64,000 nt of DNA from Mycolicibacter virginiensis (GCF_022374935.2 NZ_CP092430.2:2976001-3040000), one strand, 5' to 3'; positions 26,518 to 35,880 are shown, counted from the stretch's first letter. Notes: a model not told the origin generated them from the letters alone. A program made the numbers and translations.

Positions 26518-28765
26518 CGGCAGACTCAGCGGACCCCTGTGCTGAGTCGGTCGACTCGGCCGAGTCCTCTACGGGAACCAGCGAGATCTTGCCGCGGTTG
26601 TCGATGTCGGCGATCTCCACGCGCAGCTTGTCGCCGACCTTCACCACGTCTTCGACCTTGGCGACCCGCTTGCCCTTGCCGAGCTTGGAGATGTGCACCA
26701 AGCCGTCCCGGCCCGGCAGCAGCGACACGAAGGCGCCGAAGTCGGTGGTCTTGACCACGGTGCCCAGGAACCGCTCGCCGATCTTCGGCAGCTGCGGGTT
26801 GGCGATCGCGTTGATCTTGTCGATCGCGGCCTGCGCCGACGGACCATCGGTGGCGCCGACGAACACGGTGCCGTCGTCCTCGATCGAGATCTGAGCGCCG
26901 GTCTCCTCGGTGATCGAGTTGATCATCTTGCCCTTGGGCCCGATAACCTCGCCGATCTTGTCCACCGGAACCTTGATGGTGGTGACCCGCGGCGCGTACG
27001 GGCTCATCTCGTCGGGGGCGTCGATGGCCTCGGCCATCACCTCGAGGATGGTCAGACGGGCGTCCTTGGCCTGCGCAAGAGCACCCGCGAGCACCTGCGA
27101 CGGAATGCCGTCGAGCTTGGTGTCGAGCTGCAGCGCGGTGACGAAGTCCTTGGTGCCGGCGACCTTGAAGTCCATGTCTCCGAACGCGTCCTCGGCACCC
27201 AGGATGTCGGTGAGCGCGACGAAGCGGCGCTCGGTCTTGCCGTCAACTTCTACGTCATCGGAGACCAGGCCCATCGCGATACCGGCGACCGGAGCCTTCA
27301 GCGGCACACCGGCGTTGAGCAGCGCCAGCGTGGACGCACAGACCGAACCCATCGAGGTGGATCCGTTGGAGCCCAGCGCTTCCGACACCTGCCGGATGGC
27401 GTAGGGGAACTCCTCGACGCTGGGCAGCACCGGAACCAGGGCCCGCTCGGCCAGGGCGCCGTGGCCGATCTCGCGACGCTTGGGCGAACCGACCCGGCCG
27501 GTCTCACCGGTCGAGTACGGCGGGAAGTTGTAGTGGTGCATGTAGCGCTTGGACGTCTCCGGCCCCAGCGAGTCGATCTGCTGCGCCATCTTCATCATGT
27601 CCAGCGTGGTCACGCCCATGATCTGGGTCTCGCCACGCTCGAACAGCGCGCTGCCGTGCGCCCGCGGGATCACCGCGACCTCGGCCGACAGCGCCCGGAT
27701 GTCGGTGATGCCACGGCCGTCGATGCGGAAGTGGTCGGTCAGGATGCGCTGACGCACCAGCTTCTTGGTCAGGCTGCGGTAGGCCGCGCTGATCTCCTTC
27801 TCGCGACCCTCGTAGGTCCCAGAAGATCCAGTGAGGCGCTCCAGTACTTCAGCCTTGATCTCGTCGGTGCGCTCGTCACGCTCGGCCTTGCCGGCGATGG
27901 TCAGTGCCTTCGCCAGCTCGTCGGTCGCGATGGAGGCCACCGAGTAGTAGACGTCGTCACCGTAGGGCGGGAACAGCGGGTAGTCGGCGGTCGGACGAGC
28001 GGCCGCGTCGGCCAGCTCCTGCTGGGCCTTGCACAGCGCCGCGATGAACGGCTTGGCCGCCTCCAGGCCCTCGGCCACCACGGTCTCGGTCGGCGCCTGC
28101 GCCCCGGCCTCGATCAGCTCGATGACGTTCTCGGTGGCCTCGGCCTCGACCATCATGATCGCGACGTCACCATCTTCGAGGGTGCGTCCGGCCAGCACCA
28201 TATCGAACGCCGCGCGCTCGAGCTGCTCGACGGTGGGGAACGCCACCCAGGTGCCGTCGATCAGAGCCACCCGCGCGGCACCGACGGGGCCAGAGAACGG
28301 CAGGCCGGCGAGCTGGGTGGAGGCCGACGCGGCATTGATCGCCACCACGTCGTACAGGTCGTTCGGGTTCAGGCTCAGCACCGTCACCACGACCTGGACC
28401 TCGTTGCGCAGGCCGTCGACGAACGACGGGCGCAGCGGGCGGTCGGTGAGGCGGCAGGTCAGGATCGCGTCGGTGGACGGCCGACCCTCGCGGCGGAAGA
28501 ACGAGCCGGGGATACGCCCGGCGGCGTACATCCGCTCCTCGACGTCGACGGTGAGCGGGAAGAAGTCGAAGTGGTCCTTGGGAGCCTTGCTGGCGGTGGT
28601 CGCCGACAGCAGCATGGTCTCGTCGTCGAGGTAGGCGACCACGCTGCCGGCGGCCTGCTGGGCCAGCCGGCCGGTCTCGAAGCGGATGGTGCGCTTGCCG
28701 AAGCTGCCGTTGTCGATGACAGCGGTGGTCTCGAATACGCCTTCTTCAATTTCAATTGCAGACAT
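26495..28765 (-). CDS. gpsI: Polyribonucleotide nucleotidyltransferase (PNPase)
   Basis: A 756-residue 3'-5' phosphorolytic exoribonuclease. Two RNase PH domains flank an all-helical linker. The second has the catalytic region [17 protein letters not shown] and the acidic site of the PNPase family ([18 protein letters not shown]). Then come a KH domain ([20 protein letters not shown]) and an S1 domain ([28 protein letters not shown]). It degrades RNA and, in mycobacteria, is essential. A short Ser/Ala/Asp acidic tail ends the protein. An 18-bp quasi-palindrome lies at the start-proximal 5' region. Confidence 0.97.
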   Translation of the reverse strand: MSAIEIEEGVFETTAVIDNGSFGKRTIRFETGRLAQQAAGSVVAYLDDETMLLSATTASKAPKDHFDFFPLTVDVEERMYAAGRIPGSFFRREGRPSTDAILTCRLTDRPLRPSFVDGLRNEVQVVVTVLSLNPNDLYDVVAINAASASTQLAGLPFSGPVGAARVALIDGTWVAFPTVEQLERAAFDMVLAGRTLEDGDVAIMMVEAEATENVIELIEAGAQAPTETVVAEGLEAAKPFIAALCKAQQELADAAARPTADYPLFPPYGDDVYYSVASIATDELAKALTIAGKAERDERTDEIKAEVLERLTGSSGTYEGREKEISAAYRSLTKKLVRQRILTDHFRIDGRGITDIRALSAEVAVIPRAHGSALFERGETQIMGVTTLDMMKMAQQIDSLGPETSKRYMHHYNFPPYSTGETGRVGSPKRREIGHGALAERALVPVLPSVEEFPYAIRQVSEALGSNGSTSMGSVCASTLALLNAGVPLKAPVAGIAMGLVSDDVEVDGKTERRFVALTDILGAEDAFGDMDFKVAGTKDFVTALQLDTKLDGIPSQVLAGALAQAKDARLTILEVMAEAIDAPDEMSPYAPRVTTIKVPVDKIGEVIGPKGKMINSITEETGAQISIEDDGTVFVGATDGPSAQAAIDKINAIANPQLPKIGERFLGTVVKTTDFGAFVSLLPGRDGLVHISKLGKGKRVAKVEDVVKVGDKLRVEIADIDNRGKISLVPVEDSAESTDSAQGSAESADAATAES

Positions 28766-29071
28766 AAAAGCCCGTACGGCCTTTCCTGGTTTGTTCAGCT
28801 GTTTCGCAACGTCGGACGTGCGTCAGCGATGGACCTAGATGCGGCTACGGTCGTCGATCGAAGCGGCCGGATCTTTTCAGACGTGCTTTCAGACCCGGCT
28901 GCCACTACCGAAGACCGCCCGACTCAGGTCTGGCTGATCGCAGGAACGTGTCCCGTCGTGACGTGCCGGAGTGGCACACGCGGATGCGGGGGCCACACCG
29001 ATGCCCGGGCCTGGGCGGCCCGGGACGGCATCACTCTACACGGAGGCGGCTGACGCCGGCCCGGATCGTCG
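28766..29071. other. gpsI-rpsO intergenic region, no gene; lppU absent
   Basis: This 306-bp gap holds no ORF with coding character on either strand. In M. tuberculosis the lipoprotein gene lppU lies here (from memory). The left end carries AAAGCCCGTACGGCCTTT at 28767-28784, a palindrome with one mismatched pair per arm, 1 nt upstream of gpsI and covering its purine-rich ribosome-site region. This could fold in the gpsI leader. Confidence 0.5.
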
Positions 29072-29341
29072 TCAGCGACGCAGGCCGAGACGCTCGATCA
29101 GCGAGCGGTAGCGCGCCACGTCGGTCGCGGTCAGGTACTTGAGCAGACGACGCCGGCGGCCGACCAGCAGCAGCAGGCCGCGCCGGGAGTGGTGGTCGTG
29201 CTTGTGCTTCTTGAGGTGCTCGGTGAGGTCGACGATCCGCTTGGTCAGCAGGGCGACCTGAGCTTCGGGCGAGCCGGTGTCCGTCTCGTGCAGGCCGTAG
29301 TTGGCCAGGATCTCTTTTTTCTGCTCGACGGTCAGCGCCAC
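29072..29341 (-). CDS. rpsO: 30S ribosomal protein S15
   Basis: An 89-residue primary 16S rRNA-binding protein of the platform. [31 protein letters not shown] and [25 protein letters not shown] are the S15 signatures. Start is GTG 29341 with GGAGA about 7 nt upstream. It precedes gpsI in the same direction, as in most bacteria, where PNPase and S15 are co-transcribed. Confidence 0.98.
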   Translation of the reverse strand: MALTVEQKKEILANYGLHETDTGSPEAQVALLTKRIVDLTEHLKKHKHDHHSRRGLLLLVGRRRRLLKYLTATDVARYRSLIERLGLRR

Positions 29342-29468
29342 GACAAATCTCCATCAATCGGTCCCGCGAATATCAAGTCGGCGGCCACCGCGGACTGCAG
29401 CACGCCGAGGGAGGAGTCTAGCAGCGCCTGGGCGGCTGAACCCAATCCAGGACCGACAGTGCGGACGG

Positions 29469-30446
29469 TCAATCTCCGGTGAGCAGGCCGCGGGTCTTCT
29501 CGACGTCGGTGTTCATCACCGCCACCAGGTCCGCCACCGAGTCGAACTTCTCCTGGCCTCGGATCCGGCTGACGAAGTCGACGGCGACCCGCTGCCCATA
29601 GAGGTCGGCGGTTTCGTCGATCACGAACGCCTCCACGGTGCGGGCCCGCCCGGAGAACGTCGGGTTGGTGCCCACCGACACCGCGGCGCGGCAGCGTTGA
29701 CCGGCGACGACGGTGCCGGGCACCTGGCCGTGCCCCAACACGGTGAACCATGCCGCGTACACCCCGTCGGCCGGAATCGCCGCGAAGGCCGACGGCGCCA
29801 CGTTGGCGGTTGGGAAGCCCAGACCGCGTCCACGGCCGTCGCCGCGCACCACCAGTCCTTCGACTCGGTGCGGCCGGCCCAGCGCCTCGGCTGCCGCCAA
29901 CACATCGCCGGCGTCCACACAGGACCGGATGTAGGTCGAGGAGAAGGTGACCGATTGGGCGGCGTCGGCGCGCTCGGCCACCAGCGACACCGATTCGACC
30001 CCGAAGCCGAACTGCTCGCCCGCGCGGCGCAGGGTCTCGACGTTGCCGGCCGCCTTACGGCCGAAGGTGAAGTTCTCCCCCACCACCACTTCCACCACGT
30101 GCAGGTGCTCGACCAGCAGCTGGTGGATGTAGCGGTCCGGGGTGAGCTTCATGAACTCGGGCGTGAACGGGATCACCAGGAACACGTCGATGCCGAACTG
30201 CTCGACCAGCTCGGCGCGGCGCGCCAGTGTGGTCAGCTGCGCCGGATGGTTGCCCGGATAGACGACCTCCATCGGATGCGGATCGAAGGTCATCAGCACC
30301 GTCGGTACGCCGCGCGCCTTGCCGGCCTTCACCGCATGGGTGATCAGTTCCGCATGTCCTCGATGCACACCGTCGAACACGCCGATGGTGAGCACGCACC
30401 TGCCCCAGTCTGTGGGGATCTCATCCTGCCCCCGCCACCGCTGCAC
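29469..30446 (-). CDS. ribF: Bifunctional riboflavin kinase / FAD synthetase
   Basis: A 325-residue enzyme making FMN then FAD from riboflavin. The N-terminal adenylyltransferase domain has LTIGVFDGVHRGHAELI (HxGH-type nucleotide site), and FTFGRKAAGN with the STSTYIR-like region (TFSSTYIRS). The C-terminal riboflavin kinase domain shows GRGLGFPTANVAP and EAFVIDE. GTG 30446 is preceded by TAGGCT at 6 nt, a leaderless start. It is divergent from sirR with only 24 bp between them. Confidence 0.96.
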   Translation of the reverse strand: MQRWRGQDEIPTDWGRCVLTIGVFDGVHRGHAELITHAVKAGKARGVPTVLMTFDPHPMEVVYPGNHPAQLTTLARRAELVEQFGIDVFLVIPFTPEFMKLTPDRYIHQLLVEHLHVVEVVVGENFTFGRKAAGNVETLRRAGEQFGFGVESVSLVAERADAAQSVTFSSTYIRSCVDAGDVLAAAEALGRPHRVEGLVVRGDGRGRGLGFPTANVAPSAFAAIPADGVYAAWFTVLGHGQVPGTVVAGQRCRAAVSVGTNPTFSGRARTVEAFVIDETADLYGQRVAVDFVSRIRGQEKFDSVADLVAVMNTDVEKTRGLLTGD

Positions 30447-30452
30447 CAGGAC

Positions 30453-30458
30453 AGCCTA
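30453..30458 (-). promoter_or_regulatory. Putative leaderless -10 of ribF
   Basis: TAGGCT on the minus strand, 6 nt before GTG 30446. It shares two base pairs with the sirR hexamer on the other strand. Confidence 0.65.
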
Positions 30459-30462
30459 AACT
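30457..30462 (+). promoter_or_regulatory. Putative leaderless -10 of sirR
   Basis: TAAACT on the plus strand, 8 nt before GTG 30471; overlaps the divergent ribF hexamer by 2 bp. Confidence 0.55.
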
Positions 30463-30470
30463 GTCCCGTT

Positions 30471-31160
30471 GTGAGCCCTTGGGAGCAGTCGGATGGGCTG
30501 AGTAGCGTGGCCCAGGACTATCTGAAAGTCATCTGGACCGCCCAGGAATGGTCACCCGACAAGGTCAGCACAAAGATGCTGGCGGAGAAGATCGGTGTGT
30601 CCGCCAGCACCGCCTCGGAGTCGATCCGCAAACTCGCCGACGCGGGCCTGGTCGATCACGAGAAGTACGGTGCGGTGAGTCTGACCGAGGACGGGCGGCG
30701 GGCCGCGCTGGCGATGGTGCGCCGGCACCGCCTGATCGAGACGTTCCTGGTGTGCGAACTGGGCTACGGGTGGGACGAGGTGCACGACGAGGCCGAGGTG
30801 CTCGAGCACGCTATGTCCGATCTGATGATCTCGCGTATCGACGCCAAGCTGGGGTTCCCGCAGCGCGATCCGCACGGCGACCCGATTCCGGCCGCCGACG
30901 GACAGGTGCCGACTCCTCCGGCGCGTCAACTGTGGGAATGCGCCGACGGCGAGACCGGAACGGTGGCCCGCATCTCCGACGACGACCCGGAGATGCTGCG
31001 CTATTTCGCCCAGGTGGGCATCAGCCTGGATGCCCGAGTGCGGGTGCTGACCCGCCGGGAGTTCGCCGGGATCATCTCGGTGGGCGTCGAGGGATCCGAT
31101 GGCGAGCAGATCACGATCGATCTGGGAAGTCCTGCAGCCCAGGCGATCTGGGTGGTCTGA
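30471..31160 (+). CDS. sirR: DtxR/MntR-family metal-dependent repressor
   Basis: A 229-residue iron- or manganese-sensing repressor (Rv2788 position). Residues 1-70 form the winged helix (LSSVAQDYLKVIW, MLAEKIGVSASTASESIRKLADAGLVDHEKYG), and about 71-140 the metal-binding dimerisation domain (RRHRLIETFLVCELGYGWDEVHDEAEVLEHAMSD). The last 75 residues are an SH3/FeoA-like domain. The acidic His/Glu/Cys positions that bind metal are present. GTG 30471 is fixed by the match to the family start and by TAAACT 8 nt upstream; the longer open frame is a ribF shadow. Its promoter overlaps that of ribF, so it might affect flavin synthesis. Confidence 0.92.
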   Translation: MSPWEQSDGLSSVAQDYLKVIWTAQEWSPDKVSTKMLAEKIGVSASTASESIRKLADAGLVDHEKYGAVSLTEDGRRAALAMVRRHRLIETFLVCELGYGWDEVHDEAEVLEHAMSDLMISRIDAKLGFPQRDPHGDPIPAADGQVPTPPARQLWECADGETGTVARISDDDPEMLRYFAQVGISLDARVRVLTRREFAGIISVGVEGSDGEQITIDLGSPAAQAIWVV

Positions 31161-31163
31161 CCG

Positions 31164-32048
31164 CTACTTCACGTGGTCGGCCAACTGCCCTTCGGTTCCG
31201 AAGAGTTCTTGCTGCCAGCGCGCGACGAGTTCGGTGGTGTCGATCTGATCGGGGTGAAAGTCCTGCCTCTTGAACGGCCGCATGTCGGAGTAGAAGCCCT
31301 TCCACATCGGGTTACGCAGCATCTGCACCGTCTCCTTGAGGATCCGCAACGGTTGACGGCGGCCCTCGACATCCGTGGTGGCGATCGAGAGCCAGGAGAA
31401 GAACACCAGAATCGGGATTCCGCAGTTCTGCGCGAAACGCATCCAACGGATGCGCGTCGACTCCGGAACACCGACCGCGCGGTAGACGTCGAACGCGACC
31501 GACTTGTGCTCCAGCTCTTCGAGCGCATGCCAGTTCAGCAGATTGCGGATCTCGGGGTCATACATCATCGCCTGGACCGCCGGGCGTTTGAGGATGTTCT
31601 CCGCCCACACCGCGGTGAAATGCTCTGCGGCTACCGTGAATCCGAGGAAGAAGTGGCGAAGACGCGGCAGCCGGGCCGGGCTGGGGTACTGCTTGTCGAG
31701 GAACTTCTCCATGCGCTCGGTGCTCTGCAGTAGGTATTCGAACCATGCGGTCGGATACCCCATGGCGGCGAGTTGCTCATTGAGCTCACGATGCTGCAGG
31801 CCGTGCGTTTTCTCCTGGCCGATGAATCCGGCCACGCGCTTCTTCAGTTCGGGGTCGGCGAGCTGGTCGGAGTAGCGGCGCACCGAGCGCACAAAGATGT
31901 CTTCGCCCGGCGGGAAGATCGCCGACAAGATGGCCACCAGATGGCTGAACACGATGCTGCCGTCGGCGAAATACCGGTTGCCGTCGGGCTGTTCACCGAA
32001 TCCGAAATTCAGTCGTCGCACGGCGGGGTAAGTCATCACGTTCGTCAT
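31164..32048 (-). CDS. Putative ferritin-like di-iron protein (pfam10118-like), paralogue
   Basis: A 294-residue relative of the protein encoded at 21372-22280. The same motifs occur: FIGQEKTHGLQH, AAEHFTAVWAE and WHALEELEHKSVAFDVY. These give a plausible helical di-iron site, so the usual name metal-dependent hydrolase may mislead. ATG 32048 has TAGCGT 7 nt upstream. It is 80 bp downstream of an AraC-type regulator gene on the same strand, and convergent with sirR at 3 nt. No reductase gene adjoins this copy. Confidence 0.82.
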   Translation of the reverse strand: MTNVMTYPAVRRLNFGFGEQPDGNRYFADGSIVFSHLVAILSAIFPPGEDIFVRSVRRYSDQLADPELKKRVAGFIGQEKTHGLQHRELNEQLAAMGYPTAWFEYLLQSTERMEKFLDKQYPSPARLPRLRHFFLGFTVAAEHFTAVWAENILKRPAVQAMMYDPEIRNLLNWHALEELEHKSVAFDVYRAVGVPESTRIRWMRFAQNCGIPILVFFSWLSIATTDVEGRRQPLRILKETVQMLRNPMWKGFYSDMRPFKRQDFHPDQIDTTELVARWQQELFGTEGQLADHVK

Positions 32049-32055
32049 ATCAACG

Positions 32056-32061
32056 ACGCTA
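32056..32061 (-). promoter_or_regulatory. Putative leaderless -10 of the second di-iron gene
   Basis: TAGCGT on the minus strand, 7 nt before ATG 32048. Confidence 0.5.
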
Positions 32062-32128
32062 GGTCCGCCGACCGGGCGAGCGGAATGAGCGGGCCGGACA
32101 AGGATTTGATGTTTTCGGACAGCCGCTG

Positions 32129-33166
32129 TCAGGGCCTGCGGCCCCGGTGTTTACTGGGCGGGCTACCGGTCCACCGAAAAAAGGCACGACTGAAGGCGGC
32201 CGTCTCCGAATATCCCAATTGACAGGCCGTTTCCTCCACGGTGAGGCCCGATTCGAGCATGGCTACGGCCAGGGTCACCCGCACCTCGTCTACCAAGGCG
32301 CGGTAGCTGGTGTGTTCGGCCATCAGGCGGCGATGCAGAGTGCGTTCGGTGATGCAGAGTTCGTCGGCGATCACCGCCATCGACGGCAACACGCCCGGCT
32401 CCCGGACCAGACGGGAACGCACCTGTGCGGCAATTCCGCGACGCCGACGACGCGTTTGCAAGAGCTCTTCGCACTCCTTCGCACACGCCTCGGCCGCAGC
32501 AGTATCGGCCGCCGGCATCGGAAGCGTCAGCAGGTCGCACGGCAGGGTGATCGCGCTGCGCGTCGCGTACACGTCGAGTTCAACTGTCACCCCGGGGAAC
32601 TCGAGACGTCCTGCGGGAAAGTCGATGCCGGGCAGTTCGACCTTGATCGGAGTGTCAGAGCTCAGCTGACCGATCAACAACGGCACCATGCTGGTCAGCG
32701 CGAACAGATCCCGTTCCATCATGAAACCGCGAACGTCAGCGGGCACGGCGCTGTCGTCGAACACGAGAACGGCGCCATCGGGGGTATCGTGGCGACTCAG
32801 CCGTAGAAACGTCGACGACAACGTCGCGTACCGACAGGCCAGGTTGACCGCATCGCCCAATGTCGGGCTCGCCAACAGCGCATAGCCGAGCACGCCGGTG
32901 TTGGCGAAGTTGTACTGCAGACCGACGTCGCGCGCGAACTCATGTGGATCGCGTACGCGGCCAAGGATGTTTCGCAGGATCGCCAGCTCCTGGCGTGCTT
33001 GAACCTCGGTCGCGCTGTCCTCGATGTCGGCGGGTGTGACACCGGTATCTGCTAGGCAATCCGCCGCATCGATGCCATGCAGGCGGGCGGCCTCCAGAAG
33101 ATGCCGACAAGTCGCCACCGGCCGCGGAATGTCCCAATCCGCCTGCGCGGCACCGCCGATCGACAC
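32129..33166 (-). CDS. AraC-family transcriptional regulator
   Basis: A 345-residue regulator. The N-terminal two-thirds is the Arabinose_bd-like domain of the OruR/ArgR-type mycobacterial branch (HEFARDVGLQYNFANTGVLGYALLASPTLGDAV). The C-terminal 95 residues hold two helix-turn-helix motifs (MAVIADELCITERTLHRRLMAE and EETACQLGYSETAAFSRAFFRWTG). GTG 33166 is chosen because TACATT lies 7 nt upstream; a longer frame to 33229 would overlap the divergent SRPBCC start. Likely target is the following di-iron gene; inferred from position. Confidence 0.88.
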   Translation of the reverse strand: MSIGGAAQADWDIPRPVATCRHLLEAARLHGIDAADCLADTGVTPADIEDSATEVQARQELAILRNILGRVRDPHEFARDVGLQYNFANTGVLGYALLASPTLGDAVNLACRYATLSSTFLRLSRHDTPDGAVLVFDDSAVPADVRGFMMERDLFALTSMVPLLIGQLSSDTPIKVELPGIDFPAGRLEFPGVTVELDVYATRSAITLPCDLLTLPMPAADTAAAEACAKECEELLQTRRRRRGIAAQVRSRLVREPGVLPSMAVIADELCITERTLHRRLMAEHTSYRALVDEVRVTLAVAMLESGLTVEETACQLGYSETAAFSRAFFRWTGSPPSKHRGRRP

Positions 33167-33173
33167 ATGTCCG

Positions 33174-33179
33174 AATGTA
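33174..33179 (-). promoter_or_regulatory. Putative leaderless -10 of the AraC gene
   Basis: TACATT on the minus strand, 7 nt before GTG 33166. Confidence 0.5.
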
Positions 33180-33210
33180 TCAAAATTGTGTCGGCAGGTG
33201 CCGTCCGCTC

Positions 33211-33216
33211 TACGAT
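33211..33216 (+). promoter_or_regulatory. Putative leaderless -10 of the SRPBCC gene
   Basis: TACGAT on the plus strand, 6 nt before ATG 33223. Confidence 0.5.
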
Positions 33217-33222
33217 CTGCAG

Positions 33223-33654
33223 ATGGCAAAGCTTGAGCTCTCTCGTGAACTGTCGCTGCCTCCCGACGAGGCCTGGGCCCACGCGTCGAATCTGGCCGAG
33301 TTGGGCGACTGGCTGTCCCTGCACCAGGGGTGGCGCTGCGAGATCCCGGCCGAGCTCACCGCCGGAACCACGTTGGTCGGGGTGGCGGGAGCCAAGGGCA
33401 TGCGAAACCGGGTCACCTGGACGGTCCGCAAATTCAACCCACCCGCACTGCTGGAACTGACCGGCGACGGCGTGGGCGGCACCAAGTACGCACTGACCTT
33501 GGCGATCAGCCCCGCCGCAATGGGATCGAAGTTCGTCCTGCGGATGGACTTGGGCGGGCGGCCGCTGTTCGGGCCGATCGGGGCGGCCGCCGCCCGCGCC
33601 GTCAAGGGTGACATCGAGGGATCGATCAAGCGATTCGAGCAGCTCTACAGCTGA
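33223..33654 (+). CDS. SRPBCC (START-like) protein, Rv0910-type
   Basis: A 143-residue protein of the polyketide-cyclase/START-like fold. LELSRELSLPPDEAWAHASNLAELGDWLSLHQGW is the opening strand-helix of the branch named after Rv0910, sometimes labelled a toxin. The hydrophobic pocket strands and long C-terminal helix (GDIEGSIKRFEQLY) follow. A lipid-binding role is more likely than toxicity here because no antitoxin-like partner adjoins it; neighbours are an AraC gene (divergent) and fadE21 (convergent). A second family member is at 36759-37211. Confidence 0.8.
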   Translation: MAKLELSRELSLPPDEAWAHASNLAELGDWLSLHQGWRCEIPAELTAGTTLVGVAGAKGMRNRVTWTVRKFNPPALLELTGDGVGGTKYALTLAISPAAMGSKFVLRMDLGGRPLFGPIGAAAARAVKGDIEGSIKRFEQLYS

Positions 33655-33689
33655 GACTCCGGCCGGCGTATCAGAGCAGCCGAAGCAGC

Positions 33690-33704
33690 GCTCAGCCGCT
33701 GAGC
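33690..33704. terminator. Possible short hairpin at the fadE21 end
   Basis: GCTCAGC and GCTGAGC pair around a single base, effectively five pairs with a 5-nt loop. It overlaps the fadE21 stop and faces the SRPBCC gene end. Weak candidate. Confidence 0.3.
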
Positions 33705-34945
33705 AATCCCTTGGCGATGTGGGTGACCTGGACTTCGTTGCTGCCGGCATAGATCATCAGCGATTTGGCGTCGCGCGCCAGCTGCTCCACCCGGTACTCG
33801 GTCATGTAGCCGTTGCCGCCGAACAATTGCACCGCCTCCATCGCGACCTCGGTGGCCGCCTCCGAGGAGTACAGCTTGATCGCCGACGCCTCGGCCAGCG
33901 TTGGGATCTTGCCGCGCTTGGCCTTCTCCAGCGTCTGGAACACCATGTTCTGCACGTTGATCCGGGCCACCTCCATCTTGGCCAGCTTGAGTTGGATCAG
34001 CTGGAACTGCCCAATGTTCTGGCCCCACAGGGTGCGGCTCTTGGCGTAGTCGACGCAGAGCCGATGGCACTCGTTGATGATTCCCAGCGCCAGGGCGGCC
34101 ACCCCGACCCGTTCGGCGACGAAGTTGGCCCGGGCACTGTCACGCCCGTCCCCGCCGGTGTGCTGTTCGGTCTCGCCCAGCAGCCGGTCGCGCCCCAAGC
34201 GCACGTCGTCGAAGAACAACTCACCGGTCGGCGAGGAGTGCATGCCCATCTTCTTGAACGGCTTGCCCTGGGTCAGGCCCGGCATACCGGCGTCGAGGAC
34301 GAAGGTGAGCACCTTGCGGGTGCGCGGATCGGCGCCGTCCTGTTCGTCCAGCTTGGCGTAGACGATGAGAGTGTCAGCGTAGGGACCGTTGGTGATGAAC
34401 GTCTTCTGGCCGTTGAGGATGTAGTCGTCACCGTCACGCCGGACATAAGTCTTCATCCCGCCGAACGCGTCGGAGCCCGCATCCGGCTCGGTGATCGCCC
34501 AGGCGGCGATCTTTTCCAAGGTGACCAGCTCGGGCAACCAACGCTCCTGCTGCGCCAGGGTGCCGCGCGACATGATCGTCGCGGCTCCCAGGCCGAGGCT
34601 GACGCCGACCGCGGCGACCAATCCCAAGCTGACGCCGGCGAGTTCGCTGACGAGGATCAACCCCATCGAGGCCTGCGCACCCAGATCGCCGAAACCGCCC
34701 TCGGACGAACCGGCAGGCTTGCTCGCGCCTTCGGAGGTCTGTCGCGCGTGCGCCTTTTCCAGTCGGCTCTTGATGGCTTCGGCCGCCATCACATCGATCC
34801 CGAAGTCGGCGAACAGCTTCCGCAGGATCGGATACGGCGGCAGTTCGCCGCTCTCCAGCGCATCGAGGTTCGGCCGGACCTCCCGGTCGATGAATTCCCG
34901 GACGCTTTGCCGGACCAATTCGTCGGTATCGGACCATTCGATCAT
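33692..34945 (-). CDS. fadE21: Acyl-CoA dehydrogenase (FadE21-like)
   Basis: A 417-residue flavoprotein dehydrogenase. Family features are WAITEPDAGSDAFGGMKT in the FAD/substrate domain, FITNGPYAD, the C-terminal IQVF-type helix with QLFGGNGYMTEYRVEQLARDAKSLMIYAGSNEVQ. The last stretch (YAGSNEVQ, in place of the commoner YEGTxEIQ) differs from canonical beta-oxidation dehydrogenases. Last gene of a leftward set with SDR, MaoC-like dehydratase, SRPBCC and Ltp thiolase, which together could process a CoA-bound side chain. Substrate unknown. Confidence 0.88.
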   Translation of the reverse strand: MIEWSDTDELVRQSVREFIDREVRPNLDALESGELPPYPILRKLFADFGIDVMAAEAIKSRLEKAHARQTSEGASKPAGSSEGGFGDLGAQASMGLILVSELAGVSLGLVAAVGVSLGLGAATIMSRGTLAQQERWLPELVTLEKIAAWAITEPDAGSDAFGGMKTYVRRDGDDYILNGQKTFITNGPYADTLIVYAKLDEQDGADPRTRKVLTFVLDAGMPGLTQGKPFKKMGMHSSPTGELFFDDVRLGRDRLLGETEQHTGGDGRDSARANFVAERVGVAALALGIINECHRLCVDYAKSRTLWGQNIGQFQLIQLKLAKMEVARINVQNMVFQTLEKAKRGKIPTLAEASAIKLYSSEAATEVAMEAVQLFGGNGYMTEYRVEQLARDAKSLMIYAGSNEVQVTHIAKGLLSG

Positions 34946-34995
34946 CTTCTACTCCGTCTCCTCAGCATCACTTCGTTCTGCATCGTCGCCGGTGG

Positions 34996-35862
34996 CTATG
35001 GCAACCTCGCCGCGATGTCGTCGATCTGCCAGATACCGTCGGTCTCAATGGTGTCGGTGTCGTGCCAGCCGGACAGCCGCGAGATGGCACCACCCTGCAC
35101 CGCATACACCGCGCCGGTGATCGGACATTTCTCGGTGGCCAGATAGGCCACCAGCGGCGAGATGTTGGCCGGGCTGAACAGGTCCAACTCTCCGTCCTCC
35201 GGCTCGGCCATCAGTGCGCCCATGCCGGGAGTCGCCAGCGTGAGTCGTGTGCGGGCGATGGGGGCGATGGCGTTGACCCGCACCCCATAGCGGTCCAGCT
35301 CCTCGGCGGCAATCAGGGTCAATGCGGCGATCCCGGCCTTGGCCGCGCCGTAGTTCGCCTGACCGGCGTTGGGCAGCGTGACCCCGGACCCCGAGGCGGT
35401 GTTGATCACCGCGGCGTTGGGCTGCTCCCCTGCCTTGGACTGCGACTTCCAATACGCCGCGGCGTGGTGCAGCATCGCGAAGTGCCCCTTGAGATGTACC
35501 GCGACCACGGCATCCCACTGCGCCTCTTCCATGCCGGGGATGAAGGCGTCCCGCAGGATTCCGGCGTTGTTGACCAACACATCCAACCGGCCGAACTCGT
35601 CGATGGCCTGCTGGACAAGGCTTTTCGCGCACGACCAATCGGAGACGCTGTCGGTGTTGGCCACCGCGCGCCCGCCGGCGGCCACGATCTGATCGACGAC
35701 CTGCTGCGCGGTGGTGCTGTCGGAGCCCTCGCCGGCGTTGCTTCCACCCAGGTCGTTGACCACCACCGCAGCCCCTTCGGCCGCGAACAGCAGGGCGTGT
35801 TCGCGCCCGATACCGCGTCCGGCGCCGGTGATCACCGCGACCCGGCCATCCAATACACCCAT
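34996..35862 (-). CDS. SDR of the peroxisomal multifunctional-enzyme type (hydroxyacyl-CoA dehydrogenase)
   Basis: A 288-residue SDR with TGAGRGIG at 12-19, the NDLGG stretch at 36-40 typical of 17-beta-HSD type 4 and yeast Fox2 dehydrogenase domains, NNAG at 98-101, catalytic Ser157, Tyr171 and Lys175. Those enzymes oxidise 3-hydroxyacyl-CoA. It is 18 nt downstream of the MaoC-like gene, so hydration and oxidation steps are encoded side by side, as in the fused eukaryotic enzyme. Likely NAD-dependent. Confidence 0.9.
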   Translation of the reverse strand: MGVLDGRVAVITGAGRGIGREHALLFAAEGAAVVVNDLGGSNAGEGSDSTTAQQVVDQIVAAGGRAVANTDSVSDWSCAKSLVQQAIDEFGRLDVLVNNAGILRDAFIPGMEEAQWDAVVAVHLKGHFAMLHHAAAYWKSQSKAGEQPNAAVINTASGSGVTLPNAGQANYGAAKAGIAALTLIAAEELDRYGVRVNAIAPIARTRLTLATPGMGALMAEPEDGELDLFSPANISPLVAYLATEKCPITGAVYAVQGGAISRLSGWHDTDTIETDGIWQIDDIAARLP

Positions 35863-35880
35863 GTATGACTCCTTGATGTC

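Noticed and set aside
26693..29053. 786-codon plus-strand open frame
   Set aside because: It is the antisense shadow of gpsI, typical for high GC DNA; no ribosome site and unnatural composition.
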